DNA of 64,000 nucleotides from the NCBI GenBank assembly GCA_014549065.1, contig JACDOX010000018.1, positions 5,927,119 to 5,991,118 of the forward strand. Reading direction: 5' to 3'. Position numbers and translations under genes: made by a program. The notes below the pieces were generated by a model that saw only the letters and a list, made by a program, of their open reading frames with translations, did not search any database and was not told the DNA's origin. Source of the stretch: Cardinalis cardinalis (lineage: Eukaryota > Chordata > Aves > Passeriformes > Cardinalidae). Shown piece after piece: positions 38,840-51,030 of the stretch; position 1 is the first letter of the stretch; every line of letters begins with the position of its first letter.

Positions 38840-40540
38840 NGTAGGTGTGCGCTGCTGGAAGTTATCCACTGGTCACAGCTTCACTTAGGTTTCTGAAACT
38901 TCTGCAAGTGAACTAACCACTGCAGCCTCTGTCTAGAAANCTCATCATCTTCTCACACAGATGTCTACAGCAGTGGGGAGGAGTTGCCCTCTAGAGCTGG
39001 TCCTCCTCCATACTGACCAGTGCAACTGAAGAGAGCCCTTCTAATCTGACTTACATATCTGCATTTTCAGTGGTCACAGACAAGGAAGATGAACTTTGCC
39101 CCAAAGATTATTTGGTTTGAAATATGCTTGTTGGCCCATTGATCAGGTCACACCTTTATGTTCATAGTTAAATACACCTCGTAGGCTTGGATTTCTAGAG
39201 TGAATAGCCTTAGTTAAAATATGGTAGCAAATTTCTTCAATATTTTGCTATTTATTTTCAATCTGCTTTCCTGGGTTTTGGAATATTCATATACAAAACA
39301 TGAAAGTAGAGTAAGATGGTCAATACTAATTAATTTGAAAATTAAGAGCAGAATTTCCTGGATCATCCATGAAATATTATTTTCTTATCTCTAGTCACAC
39401 TTCCTCTTAGATAATACTGCCTAGAGACAATCAAGTGCATAGATATTAAGAGGAAACAGCTGCATGAGGTACTTCTAGCAGTGCAGATCCTATTTGAAGT
39501 CCACTGCTTCATAAGGCTGAAGTAGAAACTAAGAATGTGTCCCATAAGACATCCTCTGCTAAATGAAACCAGGGAAAAGTAATTAGAAAGTGAAGCTTCT
39601 TATGATCTCAATTAAAAGACTACTTCGAATTTGCAAACCTATCTCCCTGGCCAGCACAGCTGCTGGAGAGAAACAGGTTCATCCAGGGGGCAGTTCAGAG
39701 CATGAAAATCTAGATTTTCAGTAAGCAGAGGTTTCTCAGGCTAAAAGACGGCCAGTAATTTTCAGTAACAAAAGTCATCTAGAACATCTCATACGTCCTC
39801 ATACGAAAAAGAAGTTTCAGCACTTNTTACTGCTGTACCTGCTAAACTGAGTGGGACTTACTCCAAAGAGTAAGGTCTCAGGAGTATGCAGTGTCACAGT
39901 GGTTAAAAGCTGCAGAGTTGAATGCAAATATTCACATCCTTCATCACTCTTAACCACTTTCTCATTTCCAACTCTGCTGAGTAACACAGTGAACATTTCC
40001 AACTTNATGTTTCTGCTGGAGCTTTCCAGTCTGCAGCAGATCAGCTAACATTGTTTGGATTCTGGGATTTATAAAANTAATTGGAGATATTTCCATGAAT
40101 TATGTAATTTTAAATATTTTTTAGATTTTGATTTTGGAACATTAGACTGCTGATGCAGATAACATGTTTGATACTTCTACAATGAGAGAAATATCACCAA
40201 CAACTTAGTCTTCAAATNTGCTGAAAATCTAGTAGGCATTTTCATCTATTCATATAAAAATACATTTATGCGTGACAACAACATTTTTTTTACATGGGAT
40301 AACTACAGCCACATTTATGTGTCCCTTCTGGCAGACTTAGCCTCTATTATTAAAGGAAAGATCACCTTCAAAGACCATACTTTCCAGTTTGCTGAAGCCT
40401 GCTGTAGCCCTCCTGGACTCCCATCCCTGGCAGCCTTACTGACATGGAGAATTCCTCACTGCCCAGTCCTTTCTCCTGGCAGCACACCAATTTGGATGCA
40501 TAGTAAATACCACAGTGAACAACCTGGTTAAATCTGTCCA
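38840..40540. other. Unique non-coding DNA, no gene seen
   Basis: No frame exceeds about 87 codons and I recognise no repeat. The sequence is ordinary AT-rich avian intergenic or intronic DNA. Confidence 0.55.
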
Positions 40541-40705
40541 TAGGATGTCACAAATGGATGTGGGGGTTTAGNTAAGTCCTTGGATTTTGCCCAGGCCTCA
40601 GGCAGCAGCCAGAGCTTTATTGAGACAGCCAGCACCCCAAAACCCACTCTCATTCACNAGTGCTTTAATTCTGATTNGGTCTATTATAGAATGAATTATT
40701 TATTC

Positions 40706-40735
40706 AACAGACATAAAACTAACAGACATAAAACT
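40706..40735. repeat. Perfect tandem duplication, 15-bp unit
   Basis: AACAGACATAAAACT occurs twice in tandem (40706-40720, 40721-40735) inside the probable LTR. Confidence 0.9.
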
Positions 40736-41027
40736 TATACTGCACAGGAATTAGGACAAAAAGAGACTACTAATAGATATACAGCACGAGGTTAAAGGTA
40801 CCTATTAATGTTAGAGCTAGTGAAGAAATAATATAACTTAGGCTTCAATGTATCTTGCCATCCAATTGTTCGTGGGGCACACATCGAGATCCTTTCCCTC
40901 AATCCCCTGGGAAGCAACCACAGGGGTCAGGGCTGGAAGCAACCTGGGTCCAGGCTCCAGGAAGAGGTCTCCCACACTTTCAGGGTGTGCATGTAGAAGG
41001 CTTCTGCTTCTGTGATAGCTTGTGTGT

Positions 41028-41035
41028 CTTTTATA
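41028..41035 (-). promoter_or_regulatory. TATA box of the 40.5-41.2 kb LTR
   Basis: TATAAAAG on the minus strand, about 205 bp from the proposed LTR 5' end and upstream of both candidate poly(A) signals. The position suits a U3 promoter. Confidence 0.45.
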
Positions 41036-41245
41036 GTTTGCAAAACTGTGTTTCTTAGTCAAGAATATTTCCTTTATCTCTTCCCATATCTACTCCCCAG
41101 ACTAAGATGCTGATTCTTAGCTGAGGTCTGAGCCCTTTTGGCAGCAGAGATGACTCCTTGCTGGGCCTTTCAGCCTGGGTTATCTCTTTATGCACCAACA
41201 ATCTGTGGTAGAGAGGGAGTGACGGAGATGTCCTGCCACATAGGG

Positions 41246-42399
41246 ACAGGCAGAAATCAAAAGGGTCTATTAATTTTAATCTTTTCAGAAAAATGAATAC
41301 AACAATCCTGAGTGTTACAGTGTATACAGTGGTAACACACGTTGCAATGTTTACTGATGCACTGTGAAATTTCAAAAGAACACTTTTTCCATTGAAAACT
41401 TAAGACCTTCATNGCAAGCAATGAAAATTGCATGCTAATTTTACAAATATTTCCTGTCGTCACTGCAAGACAGTTTTTACATAGTTTTCATTGAAGCAAC
41501 AGAGCAGAAATATNATTTTAAATTTCATAGTCATTCATCTCCATTATTTTGTTAATATGCTCTGCCATTGCCACATCTCCACTCAGCCAAAAAATATACT
41601 GAATAGCTATAAGAGGATCAGCACCTTCCAAAATAATTGTTTGTTCAGGTGTGAAGTGTCTTTTTCATACAGAGTCTTTACATTAATGACTGTGTTTAAT
41701 TAGGCTGATTAAAAGTCAGAAAGAAGAAATTCGTTGTCAGCATAATAAACTGCTAATTACTAACTGCAAGGAAAAGGTTATGGATAAAGAGGACTTTGCT
41801 ATTAAGGCACAAAGCAGAACAACTTCNATTCCCCTCACATTTCCTGCATTTGTTACAAACAATTGCAAAACTCTTTTCAAGGCTTATTGGTCTCTCTTTC
41901 CCCACACTACTCTGAGGTAAAGAAGCAGCTTTAATGCCAACAGTGTCATTTCCATTTTTATAGAGGGTGTAGAGGTATTTAAAAGAACATTGCCAAGACA
42001 CTAAAGATAGACTCTTAGAATTTCTCTTTTTCTGGAGTTTTTTTTTCATTCAGAAATCAAGTAACAGACACTTCAAAAACTCCTGTAGGAAAGATATTTG
42101 CAAGTAGTATTTGGGAAGCTGTTTACATTTCAAAAGACAGAGATTTGTGTCTAGACAATATCAAAGTAATCATAATTACAATAGTGAGTGGCANTGTAAT
42201 ATGATTTTAAAACAAAAGTAACAGCTACCTAATGTATATTTGATTATTAGTTTTTTTTATTTTTAAGTCGAAGTAGTTCCTATTCACATTGCAGTATAGA
42301 GCTGTGCTCCATGACTGTCATCCCTGTCCTTGCTGCCCATGTGCATAACCCATGTTTGTTTGTCTGCCAGCAAGGCACTGACATGGCCTTCGTCTCCCT
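41246..42399. other. Unique non-coding DNA, no gene seen
   Basis: The longest frames are 98-106 codons on the minus strand (41055-41375 overlaps the LTR; 41753-42049), with no recognisable domain. No repeat is recognised. Confidence 0.5.
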
Positions 42400-42452
42400 G
42401 TGGGATAATTCAGGCTGGAAGGGGCCTCAGGAGGTGTCTTGTGTAGTAGGGT
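42400..42452 (-). mobile_element. Small CR1-like 3' scrap
   Basis: GATAATTCAGGCTGGAAGGG followed by GCCTCAGGAGGT matches the phrase usually found at the 3' end of avian CR1 copies read on the opposite strand. Only about 50 bp are convincing, and the following bases have diverged. Confidence 0.5.
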
Positions 42453-43369
42453 CCTAAGCATTCTGCTTCACTACATTTAACTGGGATGGTGGTTTACAGG
42501 TCAGTATCTCAGTTCACCACCTGATTCATATCTGCAATTGTCAGAGAGACAGAGATGGAAAATCCTTCAGTTCTTGCTATTGCCATGATTTAAATATGTC
42601 TTCTCCAGAAGCTAATTCCTCCTCTTTGCCTTTATTAAATGCACTATTTTATTTGAGGTATAGTTATTCTTCCAGCTGTTGCATTTGTTTTGCTACTATA
42701 GTAAAAAAACAGAGAAAAAAATCAGAGTAAAAGAATAGCAACTATTCTTTTAACAAGTTATGTTCTGACTGAGCNACAACATCAAGGATATAAACTCCAT
42801 TAGCAGATTGCAGGCTTTATAGGTTTTTCTGCAACATGCAGCNTTAAAAATATACTCTGTGACAAAATGTCTGTGGTTTTACTGCTGAAAGCAATAACTA
42901 GCAACATCTGTGATGAAACATNTCTAAAATGAATGGGCACTGATATGTTATTGCTTTCCAGGTATCTCTATTGACCATAGCATCATAGTACTATTTTTCC
43001 TAAGACAGTGCATTCTTCTTGCTGGCAGTGAAACATGTCAGGAAGACAGCCTTGCCACTCACTTATTTTAAATTCTCTTGTTCTTCAATCTTAATGTTTA
43101 AAACTGTACCTCATGGGAATGACAGAGGCTTTAGAAATATGATAAACAGGTACNCAAGTGCATAATTAAAAAGCATTTAGAATTTTGTGCAGAATCCACT
43201 GGGCAAATAGGCAAATGTTTGCTAGCTAGTTAGAGGTCTCTACAGGATATCAACATCAAAGGAGGCAGAAAACAGTCTGTAATGTCTAAATTCCGACAGC
43301 TGCCTACTTACTCACTTTGCATACTTCAATCCAAAACAGAGAGCACGGCTATAAAGTCTCACTGAAGTG
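42453..43369. other. Unique non-coding DNA, no gene seen
   Basis: AT-rich, with no frame of note and no recognised repeat. Confidence 0.5.
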
Positions 43370-43755
43370 GGTTGTAACTCAAATCATCCGCCAAAACTTA
43401 ATTTAATGGTAAAACAAACTTTATTGTGTACCTGCAGTGTTCTTCAGTAATCCATGTGCCTTTACCACTGAGATGGCCCAATGATGAGGATGAACTCCTT
43501 TACAGCAGGAGTTCAGCCCTCTGTCTTCAGCTGTCTGTGCAATGATAACCAAGACTTCCTCGTTACATCCCTGTCATAGCTGCTGCACAGAACTCGTTTG
43601 CTAAGAACCAGAACCACTTTCAAGCATGAGAGGAAAGCTGGCAACACAAAGAGCTGCTAATGCCTCGTCCCATCAGAGGCCACAAAAGTTCATCAGGCAT
43701 CTCTCAACTTCCAGCAAAGTGGAAGCTGCTGTCAACTTGTCTTAGCTGATACTAG
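43370..43755 (-). mobile_element. Possible LTR 3' part (R/U5-like)
   Basis: Read on the minus strand, this segment ends in a retroviral-looking block: CATCTCAGTGG, ACATGGATTACTG, AACACTGCAGGTACAC, then AATAAAGTTTGTTTTACC (TTTATT at 43420-43425). The phrase around the poly(A) signal resembles LTR ends I associate with avian ERVL elements. I could not place TG...CA termini or a target duplication. A processed transcript or gene 3' end on the minus strand is an alternative, but no coding sequence lies upstream on that strand. Confidence 0.35.
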
Positions 43756-46700
43756 GACAATGTACTTAAGTTACCCCTTCTGCTTGAAAAGAACTAGAAA
43801 TAAATTGTTTCAGATATATAGACACACTTATGTATGTGTATGTGTGTATATTCANAGGTAAAGATTGTACAGGTTTGTTATGCACATATGTGAAAGCCAT
43901 CTTTCTTTTTCTCTCTAGATAAATACACATTTAAGTGGCAATTTATTTTANTGTTCATTTCTTCATATCTATGTTTAATTTAGTGTCATTTTCTTTAAAG
44001 AGTGAGTCCTGTGAAGAGCTATGTTTTAATTTAATGTTTACTTATAGAAAATTCAACATTAAGGTTAAAATTCAGGTTATGCTTTTCTTACAATATTGAA
44101 AACTCAGGAATCTCTTATGGGTCATTCACTTTAGACCCAAGACCTTTCCTAGGACACCTGCCAGCTGCAATCCATTTGAAGCCATGGTGAATAACATTGA
44201 AACAGCGTGTCCTGAAAGCTGTTTGAAGGGCAGTTTCTTCCAGCCAAACTTCAAGCAAGAAACNTGGACCTTTCTTTGGAAAAAGCTAACATTTTGAGGG
44301 GTTTTAAATACCTTTAGAATATATATGGTGTTTTTGAAGCACTAAAATAGCTCTTCCCTCACTCTGAGACTCACTCCTTAGGGTTGTAAGTTTTAAGCAT
44401 TTTGTGTTCAGAGCCCAAGCAGTGCTTCTCCCTGGGGTTTTAAAGCATGGTCTTGGTGTAAAAATCTTCTGCTGACCACCACTGTAGTATGAATGTTGTA
44501 ATTCTGCTTAAGAAGTGAGACCCTCCCAAGGATTCTGTTTGAAGAAGCCAACAGCTACTGTGGGGCCAGGACAGACACCTCAACTTTTCAGAAGTGTACC
44601 ATGGGGAAAACGTCACATTTTGATGACAGTTTAGAACAAGACCATGAAAGACCCTTATTTCTTTCTTAGCAATGGAAGATGCTGGATCATACAGACTTGC
44701 CANACACACAGCCTCTGCTGTCTGGTGACTGATGACTTGCAGAATGCCACTCCTTGTCCACTCTACACCCAGGTCTGCATCCAGCACAATCCCACTCATC
44801 GTCCAAGCTCCAAAGGTTGTCTGGTCCTGTGTGCCTTGATTGGTTTATGACAGTTGCACTGTCACACCAGCCAGTCTGCTCTCCACNCAGCCCTCTTCTT
44901 CCTTGTGGCTCTGTCCATCCCTTTCTATAAATTTTGTACTTCATTAAAATGTGAGACATTATAATTTGCTAGGAGTTATCAAGTACAGGTCACACNATGT
45001 ACCAAAACGTCATGAGCAAGAAGAATGGGAACGGACATCAGGAGCAAGATAAATAAAACCAGACAAATAGGTGCATGTCAGAAAAATTACCAAGTATGCC
45101 AAACATCCCTGTCTTCAAGAAGTACAATATCAGATTCACAAAGGTTATGTTTGCAGTCCAGATCCCACTGAGATTAACAATGAATTCCAAATCACCGAAG
45201 CACAAGTTGATATAATTTTTGAAGACGGCTATTTCATTTATGCTTCAGCAGAAGTTCAGGCAATCTTTGTTCTAGATAGTGGTACTCAAGTATATTTTTA
45301 CAGAGTGAAAAATTATATTTTTCAAGTGCACACAATGTTTCAGAAGTCAGCAGCTCAAATACCTCTAATCTGAAAAATTNCTTTAAAAGTAATATCATAA
45401 TATCCCTTCCTCTTCTCCTCTTTATTTCTGATATCAGTACAGTTAATGATTAAAATAAAAAGTATGTTAGAAATGAGAGAGTTTACTANAGCCAATGAAA
45501 ATATGTCTTCCTGAAGTATGATCAGCAAAAACAAAATGCACTTTGCAACTCAAGGAGTTGTAAGTTCTATTTATTTTTTCACACTAGTGTTTTCTTTAAC
45601 CTGGGCACAAATAAATTACTGACTGCTTCTCCAGAAGGTTTTACTTATAAGAGTAGTAAAAAAAAATCCACCAACAAAGATACAGAACTTGTCTCTGAAA
45701 AAAACCCACATGCATTTTTTTTTACTATTAGTTGCTTTCTGCATATCTCTTCCTTTCTGTAGAAATGAGCATACTTTTTCAAATGAAAAAACACCCTAAA
45801 ATGTTCATCAATGGATGAAATTGGTTTAGTTCACTTTTCTATATTAGGCTTCATTTTTTGTAAATGGGAGAAAATCAATTCACATCACATCAAGGACACA
45901 GTGTTTGGTTCATATCATTCCTCCAGCAATGTTTTCACATAAAAATGGAGACTCCGACGTTCCTGAANGGGGGTGGAACAATGGGAACCAGAAATTCTAT
46001 TTAATGTATTGCTCAATGATAATTACAGACAAGTACACTCTGCTCCCTTCCTCCAGATTCAACAGACAGCTGCTGTCATGAAGGTTATTGAGTGTGTAAA
46101 GACCGTATTGTGGCCAGGTATAGATTACTTCAGTTCAGAAATGCAGTAACTTGAACTGTTTCAGATGCCATTAACATTCCCATTCCTATTATAGAAAGCA
46201 AGAAAATTTATAAAAATCAACCTCAAGCTTGCAGCTACAGGCAATGTAGTTATATAATTGGAAGTGCAACGTAGAGTGCATTCCAGTGTTTTGAAAGGCT
46301 CAGAGGCCTGAATCAATGCCATAAATCAGGGGAATAAATTCTGGTACAGAAAATAGATTTCTGCTTAAGTTCAAGTAAAACTCAGACATTTAAAATGTAT
46401 ACCTCCATTCTCAAAATGACAAACAAAAGATAGTTGGAATTTAGTTGTCAGTACAGGTCTGATGTGTGGGCTGCAAACCCTACTCTCTTTATAACACAAT
46501 GATATCCTGACGACAGTGGGCACATTTGCTTTTTTAACATGACAAATATTATTTTTCTGTAACCAGAGAGACCATCTGATGAAATAGTATTATTAATGAT
46601 GACTTTATAGAGCAAGTATTTCATGGTATGTGCCACAGTGCATTCCATGCATTATGAATGGTTTTGCTGTTAATCAAAAGATTCTCTGTTTGTCAGAGAA

Positions 46701-47529
46701 GTCAGAATTGACATATGATAGAAAATCATGGGAGCCCTTTTAATAGACACAGCTTAGTATGTCAGAAATTGTTTCTGTTCCCAGAGAGACCAGTGAATTG
46801 TCAAAAGCAATTGTGGCTGTTCCAGAGAGCCAATCATCCAGGGAAAATTATGTACAGCACTTACTGGCTGCGAAAGAGTTGTATATTTTTGCTACCCCCA
46901 AGATGATTGAGACGATGGAAAATCCGTTTCACAAGAGCCGTGGTGGACTGTACTTTAAACAACATAAACACCACAAAAATCTGCCTTTGTATCTTTCACA
47001 TATTTTAAACAACCAGTTTCCCTTTTACATTTTTCCAGTTCCATTTCCAATGTACTCAAAATAAAATATGAAGAAGGGTTAGGCCAAGAAAAGTCTATCC
47101 AGTCCTGTGTCCTTCAGCATGCCTGGAAGGGCTAGGAACATATTAGCAGTATAAAAAAATATCAATAATAATTATCTAACAATATTGACATGCTCAGGAA
47201 TACTTCCTCAGAATGCTCTTCCAGCCTCTGCAAGCTGTAGATCAGAGATCTCCTGGGCAGGTACAGAGTCTTTGCCTTTGGGAGTCACTAATGCAGTTTT
47301 TGCCCCCTTGATTAGTCCAGCTGTCTCTTGACATCATTTATAAAATTCATTGTGCAACATGTGAAAAATAGTCTCTTTTTTCGGTTGATGTTTTAAATAT
47401 GCCATTTACTGCTTTCACTAGATCCCCCTTGCACTGAAAAAGACAGGGAAAATCCATTCCCTGTTGACAATTATTTCAGCCAGCACATTATCTGTGTTGT
47501 GCTCCTTCCCATTTCCCACCTGGTGAGCT
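43756..47529. other. Unique non-coding DNA, three unsupported frames
   Basis: Three frames of 100 codons or more occur: 44440-44799 (minus, 119), 45071-45373 (plus, 100) and 46759-47064 (plus, 101). None shows a domain, signal peptide or repeat that I recognise, and none has a clear promoter or splice context. A short TG/TA-rich patch lies at 43815-43855. No dispersed element is recognised. Confidence 0.5.
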
Positions 47530-47535
47530 CTTACA
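47530..47535. other. Target-site duplication, left copy
   Basis: CTTACA directly abuts the solo LTR and equals 47890-47895. Confidence 0.88.
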
Positions 47536-47889
47536 TGTCGCAGTGAGGGAAAACTTCAGACGCTCAATNTGAGTGTTCAGAAAGCTTCCATTTATTCATT
47601 TAGAGCACCAGACATTTATACACAACAAGTAATAAGCTCATACATATTCTAAAGCTAAGCAGTCTATTGGTTATACTATAATATCAANTNTTCTTCAGTC
47701 TTTCGGGCTTACAAATTCCTTTTTCTCACNTCTCTCTGTCTACTTGTTATCGTACTACAGCTATGCTCAAGGACACGATGTTTNGCAGGTGCAAAAACTC
47801 AGATTAGCTGAGTTTGGTACTTTCCCAGCCNTTGGTCAGCTAACAAGCAAATGTCTATGTAACCCCTGTCACGTAGCCATTCCTCAACA
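47536..47889 (-). mobile_element. Compact solo LTR, 354 bp, with 6-bp target duplication
   Basis: On the minus strand it begins TGTTGAGGAA (plus end 47889) and ends CACTGCGACA (plus start 47536). Identical CTTACA copies flank it at 47530-47535 and 47890-47895. In LTR order it has CCAAT (minus strand, 47666-47670), TATAAA (47615-47620) and AATAAA (47591-47596), with about 55 bp after the poly(A) signal. The TATA box and the AATAAA are only about 20 bp apart, implying a very short R region. Alpharetroviral LTRs share this compact design, a ~350-bp length and 6-bp duplications, so an alpharetrovirus-like or ERVK origin is inferred. There is no internal sequence. Several Ns lie inside. Confidence 0.9.
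47591..47620 (-). promoter_or_regulatory. LTR core promoter and overlapping poly(A) signal
   Basis: TATAAA (47615-47620) is followed on the minus strand by AATAAA (47591-47596) about 18 bp later. The start site would fall at or just past the poly(A) signal, as in alpharetroviral LTRs with very short R regions. Confidence 0.55.
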
Positions 47890-47895
47890 CTTACA
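47890..47895. other. Target-site duplication, right copy
   Basis: CTTACA directly follows the LTR and equals the left copy. Confidence 0.88.
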
Positions 47896-50689
47896 TTTAG
47901 TGATTCTTTATTTGTAACACCATTTCCCTCCTTTGGCCCTTGTCATTGCCTTCAGTGGATCTTTCCCNCTTCTGCTGTACTGGATGGAGACCCAAGATTT
48001 CTATTTAGTGTTCAAGATGCAAACATCCTATAGAGTGTGTTTATACTGAGCCATGACACTGCTGCTTTTTTGCTGCTTCTCTTTCCATCATACTCCCCAG
48101 TACTTGGTGCACCTTCTGACAACTGCTGCTTGCTGACCTGGTTGTTGGGAGCTCTCCCAGCAGCCCCAGACCTCTGGCCTGGGGGACAGCTGCTGCCTTA
48201 GAGGAGCCAGAGTCTATGGCCATGTTGGTTTATGGACAAGGATNCAAGGATTTGCATCATGAAAAACTCAGCATTTAGAACTTGTTTGCAGACTCACGTT
48301 CAGTGGTGGGACTGAGCTTTCCATCATATGGTTTTCTTTGGAGGAAGGCATGAACTGTATTTTTGGACAGACTTTGGCCATGTCCCCATCTTTACTAGCA
48401 CACTTAGACTTACAGCAATCTAACCTATCCAGCAATGCTGTCCCAGACTTGTTGTTTCAGTTTTAAATTTAAATATTTTGCATGGGAGATATGGTTCATG
48501 TTCTATACCATAGTTATACTAGTTGAAGTGCTGTTGAGCACAGTGTGATGCTTATTATTTTAATCATATCAAAGNCTATTAGGGAAGTAAATTGTGCGCA
48601 GTTATTGTGGGTTTTTTATCTCTTAGGGTAAGTTTCCCCACCCCCTTTAGAAGGGTGAAAGGTTTTAATGAATCAGTCTGTGCAGAGAGCACTGGCAGCT
48701 AGCAGCATGCTGCTGCTCCCTTTCAGAGCAGGAGCTATGAGGCAATCTGGTTGTTTGGGATTTTTCTATTTCAGTTGAGGAAACACATTTATAGAGTTTA
48801 TAATCTGCTTGCAGGACTCCTAGACATGCACAAAGTACTGTTTTGCAATGTGAAGATCTAATCAAATTCCCTTTAGAAAGCATTTAAAGTTCTGAAGGAC
48901 AGACATGCAGGACCAGTTGAGAGCTAAAATTAAGAAATAAGGTGCACAAATTAAACATACTGGAGCCATGTTATTTCATTTAATCATGGCATTATAGTTT
49001 ATTATGCATTTCGACATCATCATTGCTATTTAACAGAATATCACTGGTGTGTTCTCTAATAAAAAAAATTAAAAGAGGAATGGCAGATTTTGGTCTTTTT
49101 TGCTTTTGCCANTGGGCTTTGACTTGATCAAGAGTGATATGAAAGCATGGGTTTGTCAGAATGGGACTGAATTTTGCTTTATTACTTTGATGTAACTGGA
49201 GATGTGGAGAGCANACCAACTTGAAAGAACTGACTTAAGGGATTCAAGGATGAATCCACAAAAATAATAATTATTTTCGTTAACTGTTAGGGAAAGTGTT
49301 AAACAAATACAAAAGAAAAAAAAGGGCAAAGAGAGGAATGAGGTTTGCTGTTGTATATTGTTTCAAGAACACTCGAACTTTTTGAGTGCCAGAGGTTAGG
49401 CTCTTTGCTTGGCTCAGATGCTTTGCCTCTGATGAAGACATCTAAACAGAAGCATGGCAGTGTTCTAAAAAGGCATCTAAATCCATCCATGACCAAGTAG
49501 AACTTGTTGCTGTTTCCAAGACCGACAGCCTTTTTCAGGCTTTCATATTCCTATTTTTTTCTTCTTCACATGCCTTTGGCTTTAATGTTTATGAATCTGA
49601 CCATGGGCAGGAAGGTACTGAAAGTCCACCTTGGGGGGTGGGAGTTTCANCAGGCAGACCCAGAATTAGGTATGGAAAATGGGACTGACACCATCAATCA
49701 CTTGACACCATTCTCTGCTTCAGGTTCACTCACCTGCTAAATAAAACCAGGGAAGAAAAAGCAAGAGTTTGGCTCAGTATGTAANTGTGATATAAATTAA
49801 GTACTAATTTGAAAAAAAAAAAATAGCAAAAGGATTTTCATTGCGAATCAAAAGATGCATTGGATCACTGTTCTGGTTTCAGTTTCTGCAGTAGCTTTGG
49901 GGAAAAATTCAGGTGAAATAAAATCCGATAGCTTTCTTGACAGTCATAACTATCTATCTTGACAGTGAATAAAATTACTTTTCATTTAAATCTGTATTTT
50001 GGTTGAAATGTATAGGACTATGAGCAACCTGGCATAGCAGGAAAACATAACAGTAAATGATCAGGGAGAGTGTGATGCACTTTCAACAGGAAACCAAAAT
50101 TACTATTTTACTTTGCTGTCACCTTAAAATGTCTCTCTTTCCTGTGACAATCCTTTTTCTCCTTCAAAAAGNTTTAATAATTATCCATCCAAGGTAGCAG
50201 AAGATTTTCCAACAGTTTTAAAAACTAGANCGCCTTAATTTCTCCATGACTGTCATTATGAAAATGGGGCACTTATGAAACTGGGGCACCTGGTAACCTT
50301 ACCAAAGATTTATACTGAAAATAATAATGTTAAAAGCAGATAGACAATCTAAATGAATCCAATTTTTTATAAAGCTAAAACTATTCCTGTGAAGTAGGAT
50401 TTGAATTTGGAGAGTTAGTATATATGCATTTGCATTCAGTCTGTCTGCATACACACAATTTGGGTGCTTCCGTAAGCACACGGGCAGAAAGCCAGCAGAC
50501 ATTTGCAAATGGTAGTGTGGCCACTTCTGAACGAGAAGGTCTGAATCTGTCCCACCTGGAACACTTGAGCAGCCTCCTCACCGTTGGGACCACAATCTCA
50601 CGGCACACCTCAGCAGCAGGGCTGGATCAAGGAGCTCTTCCCCTGACCCCTCTCGCCCNTCACTGTTCAGTCCTTCTCTGGACAGCTCC
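47896..50689. other. Unique non-coding DNA, no gene seen
   Basis: No frame exceeds about 89 codons. Minor features are a 12-A run at about 49811 and a 17-bp tandem duplication at 50257-50290 (own entry). 48050-48230 is GC-richer but shows nothing recognisable. Confidence 0.55.
50257..50290. repeat. Tandem duplication, 17-bp unit
   Basis: TATGAAAATGGGGCACT (50257-50273) is followed by TATGAAACTGGGGCACC (50274-50290), two mismatches. Confidence 0.85.
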
Positions 50690-51030
50690 ATGAACAAGTC
50701 ACAGCTTAGTAGAGAGTGAGGGGATAGAATGTAAGAAAATAAAGATAGTGCAGAAGGTAGGCTCATCCTTGAGGAGTTGCAGTTGTACTAATTACCAAAG
50801 CTTAGGAACAGGCCTGCCCTCAACAGGCCACAGCTGTGCTCAATAAGGAGAAGTGCTATAAAAGAGTGGGTTAGCTAGATGAGGAGAGAGTTGGAGTTTG
50901 TTGGCTGTGCTGTGAGGAGATGCCCATGTGAGAGCACCAAGAAGATATGGGAGCTTCGTGATGACAATAGTGGGGAGTTTCTGAGGGTCATTCTGGTGAT
51001 GCCTGGGTACTTTCCTGTGTGTAGACCAGG
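50690..51030 (+). mobile_element. LTR-like dispersed repeat, copy B
   Basis: This is the second copy of the repeat at 19400-19760, same strand. It shares GGGATA, GTTGCAG, TTAGGAACAGGCCTG, AACAGGCCACA, TATAAAAGAGTGGGTTAG and GTTGGCTGTGC. The TATA box is at 50857-50864. The CCAAT box of copy A is changed to TCAAT here. Downstream to about 51440 there is GC-richer sequence and then CAATAAAAATAC near 51400, which could be the element's poly(A) region if the LTR is long. I could not define ends or a target duplication. Confidence 0.6.

Larger units (their letters stand above)
40546..41240 (-). mobile_element. Probable solo LTR, about 695 bp
   Basis: On the minus strand the element begins TGTGGCAGG (plus end 41240) and ends TTTGTGACA (plus start 40546), so it has TG...CA termini. 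Flanks are TAGGA (40541-40545) and TAGGG (41241-41245), a 5-bp target duplication with one mismatch, as expected for ERVL-like or class I/III elements. It has the order of an LTR: TATAAAAG (minus strand, 41028-41035), then AATAAA at 40699-40704 and a second AATAAA at 40616-40621. A 15-bp direct duplication lies between (40706-40735). No retroviral coding sequence flanks it. The family is not identified and the ends rest on an imperfect duplication. Confidence 0.6.

Noticed and set aside
45071..45373. 100-codon plus-strand frame
   Set aside because: No recognisable domain, family or splice context. A frame of this length is expected by chance in a 64-kb window.
46759..47064. 101-codon plus-strand frame with a His/Lys-rich stretch
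   Set aside because: No known domain; length is within chance expectation and no neighbouring gene structure is visible.
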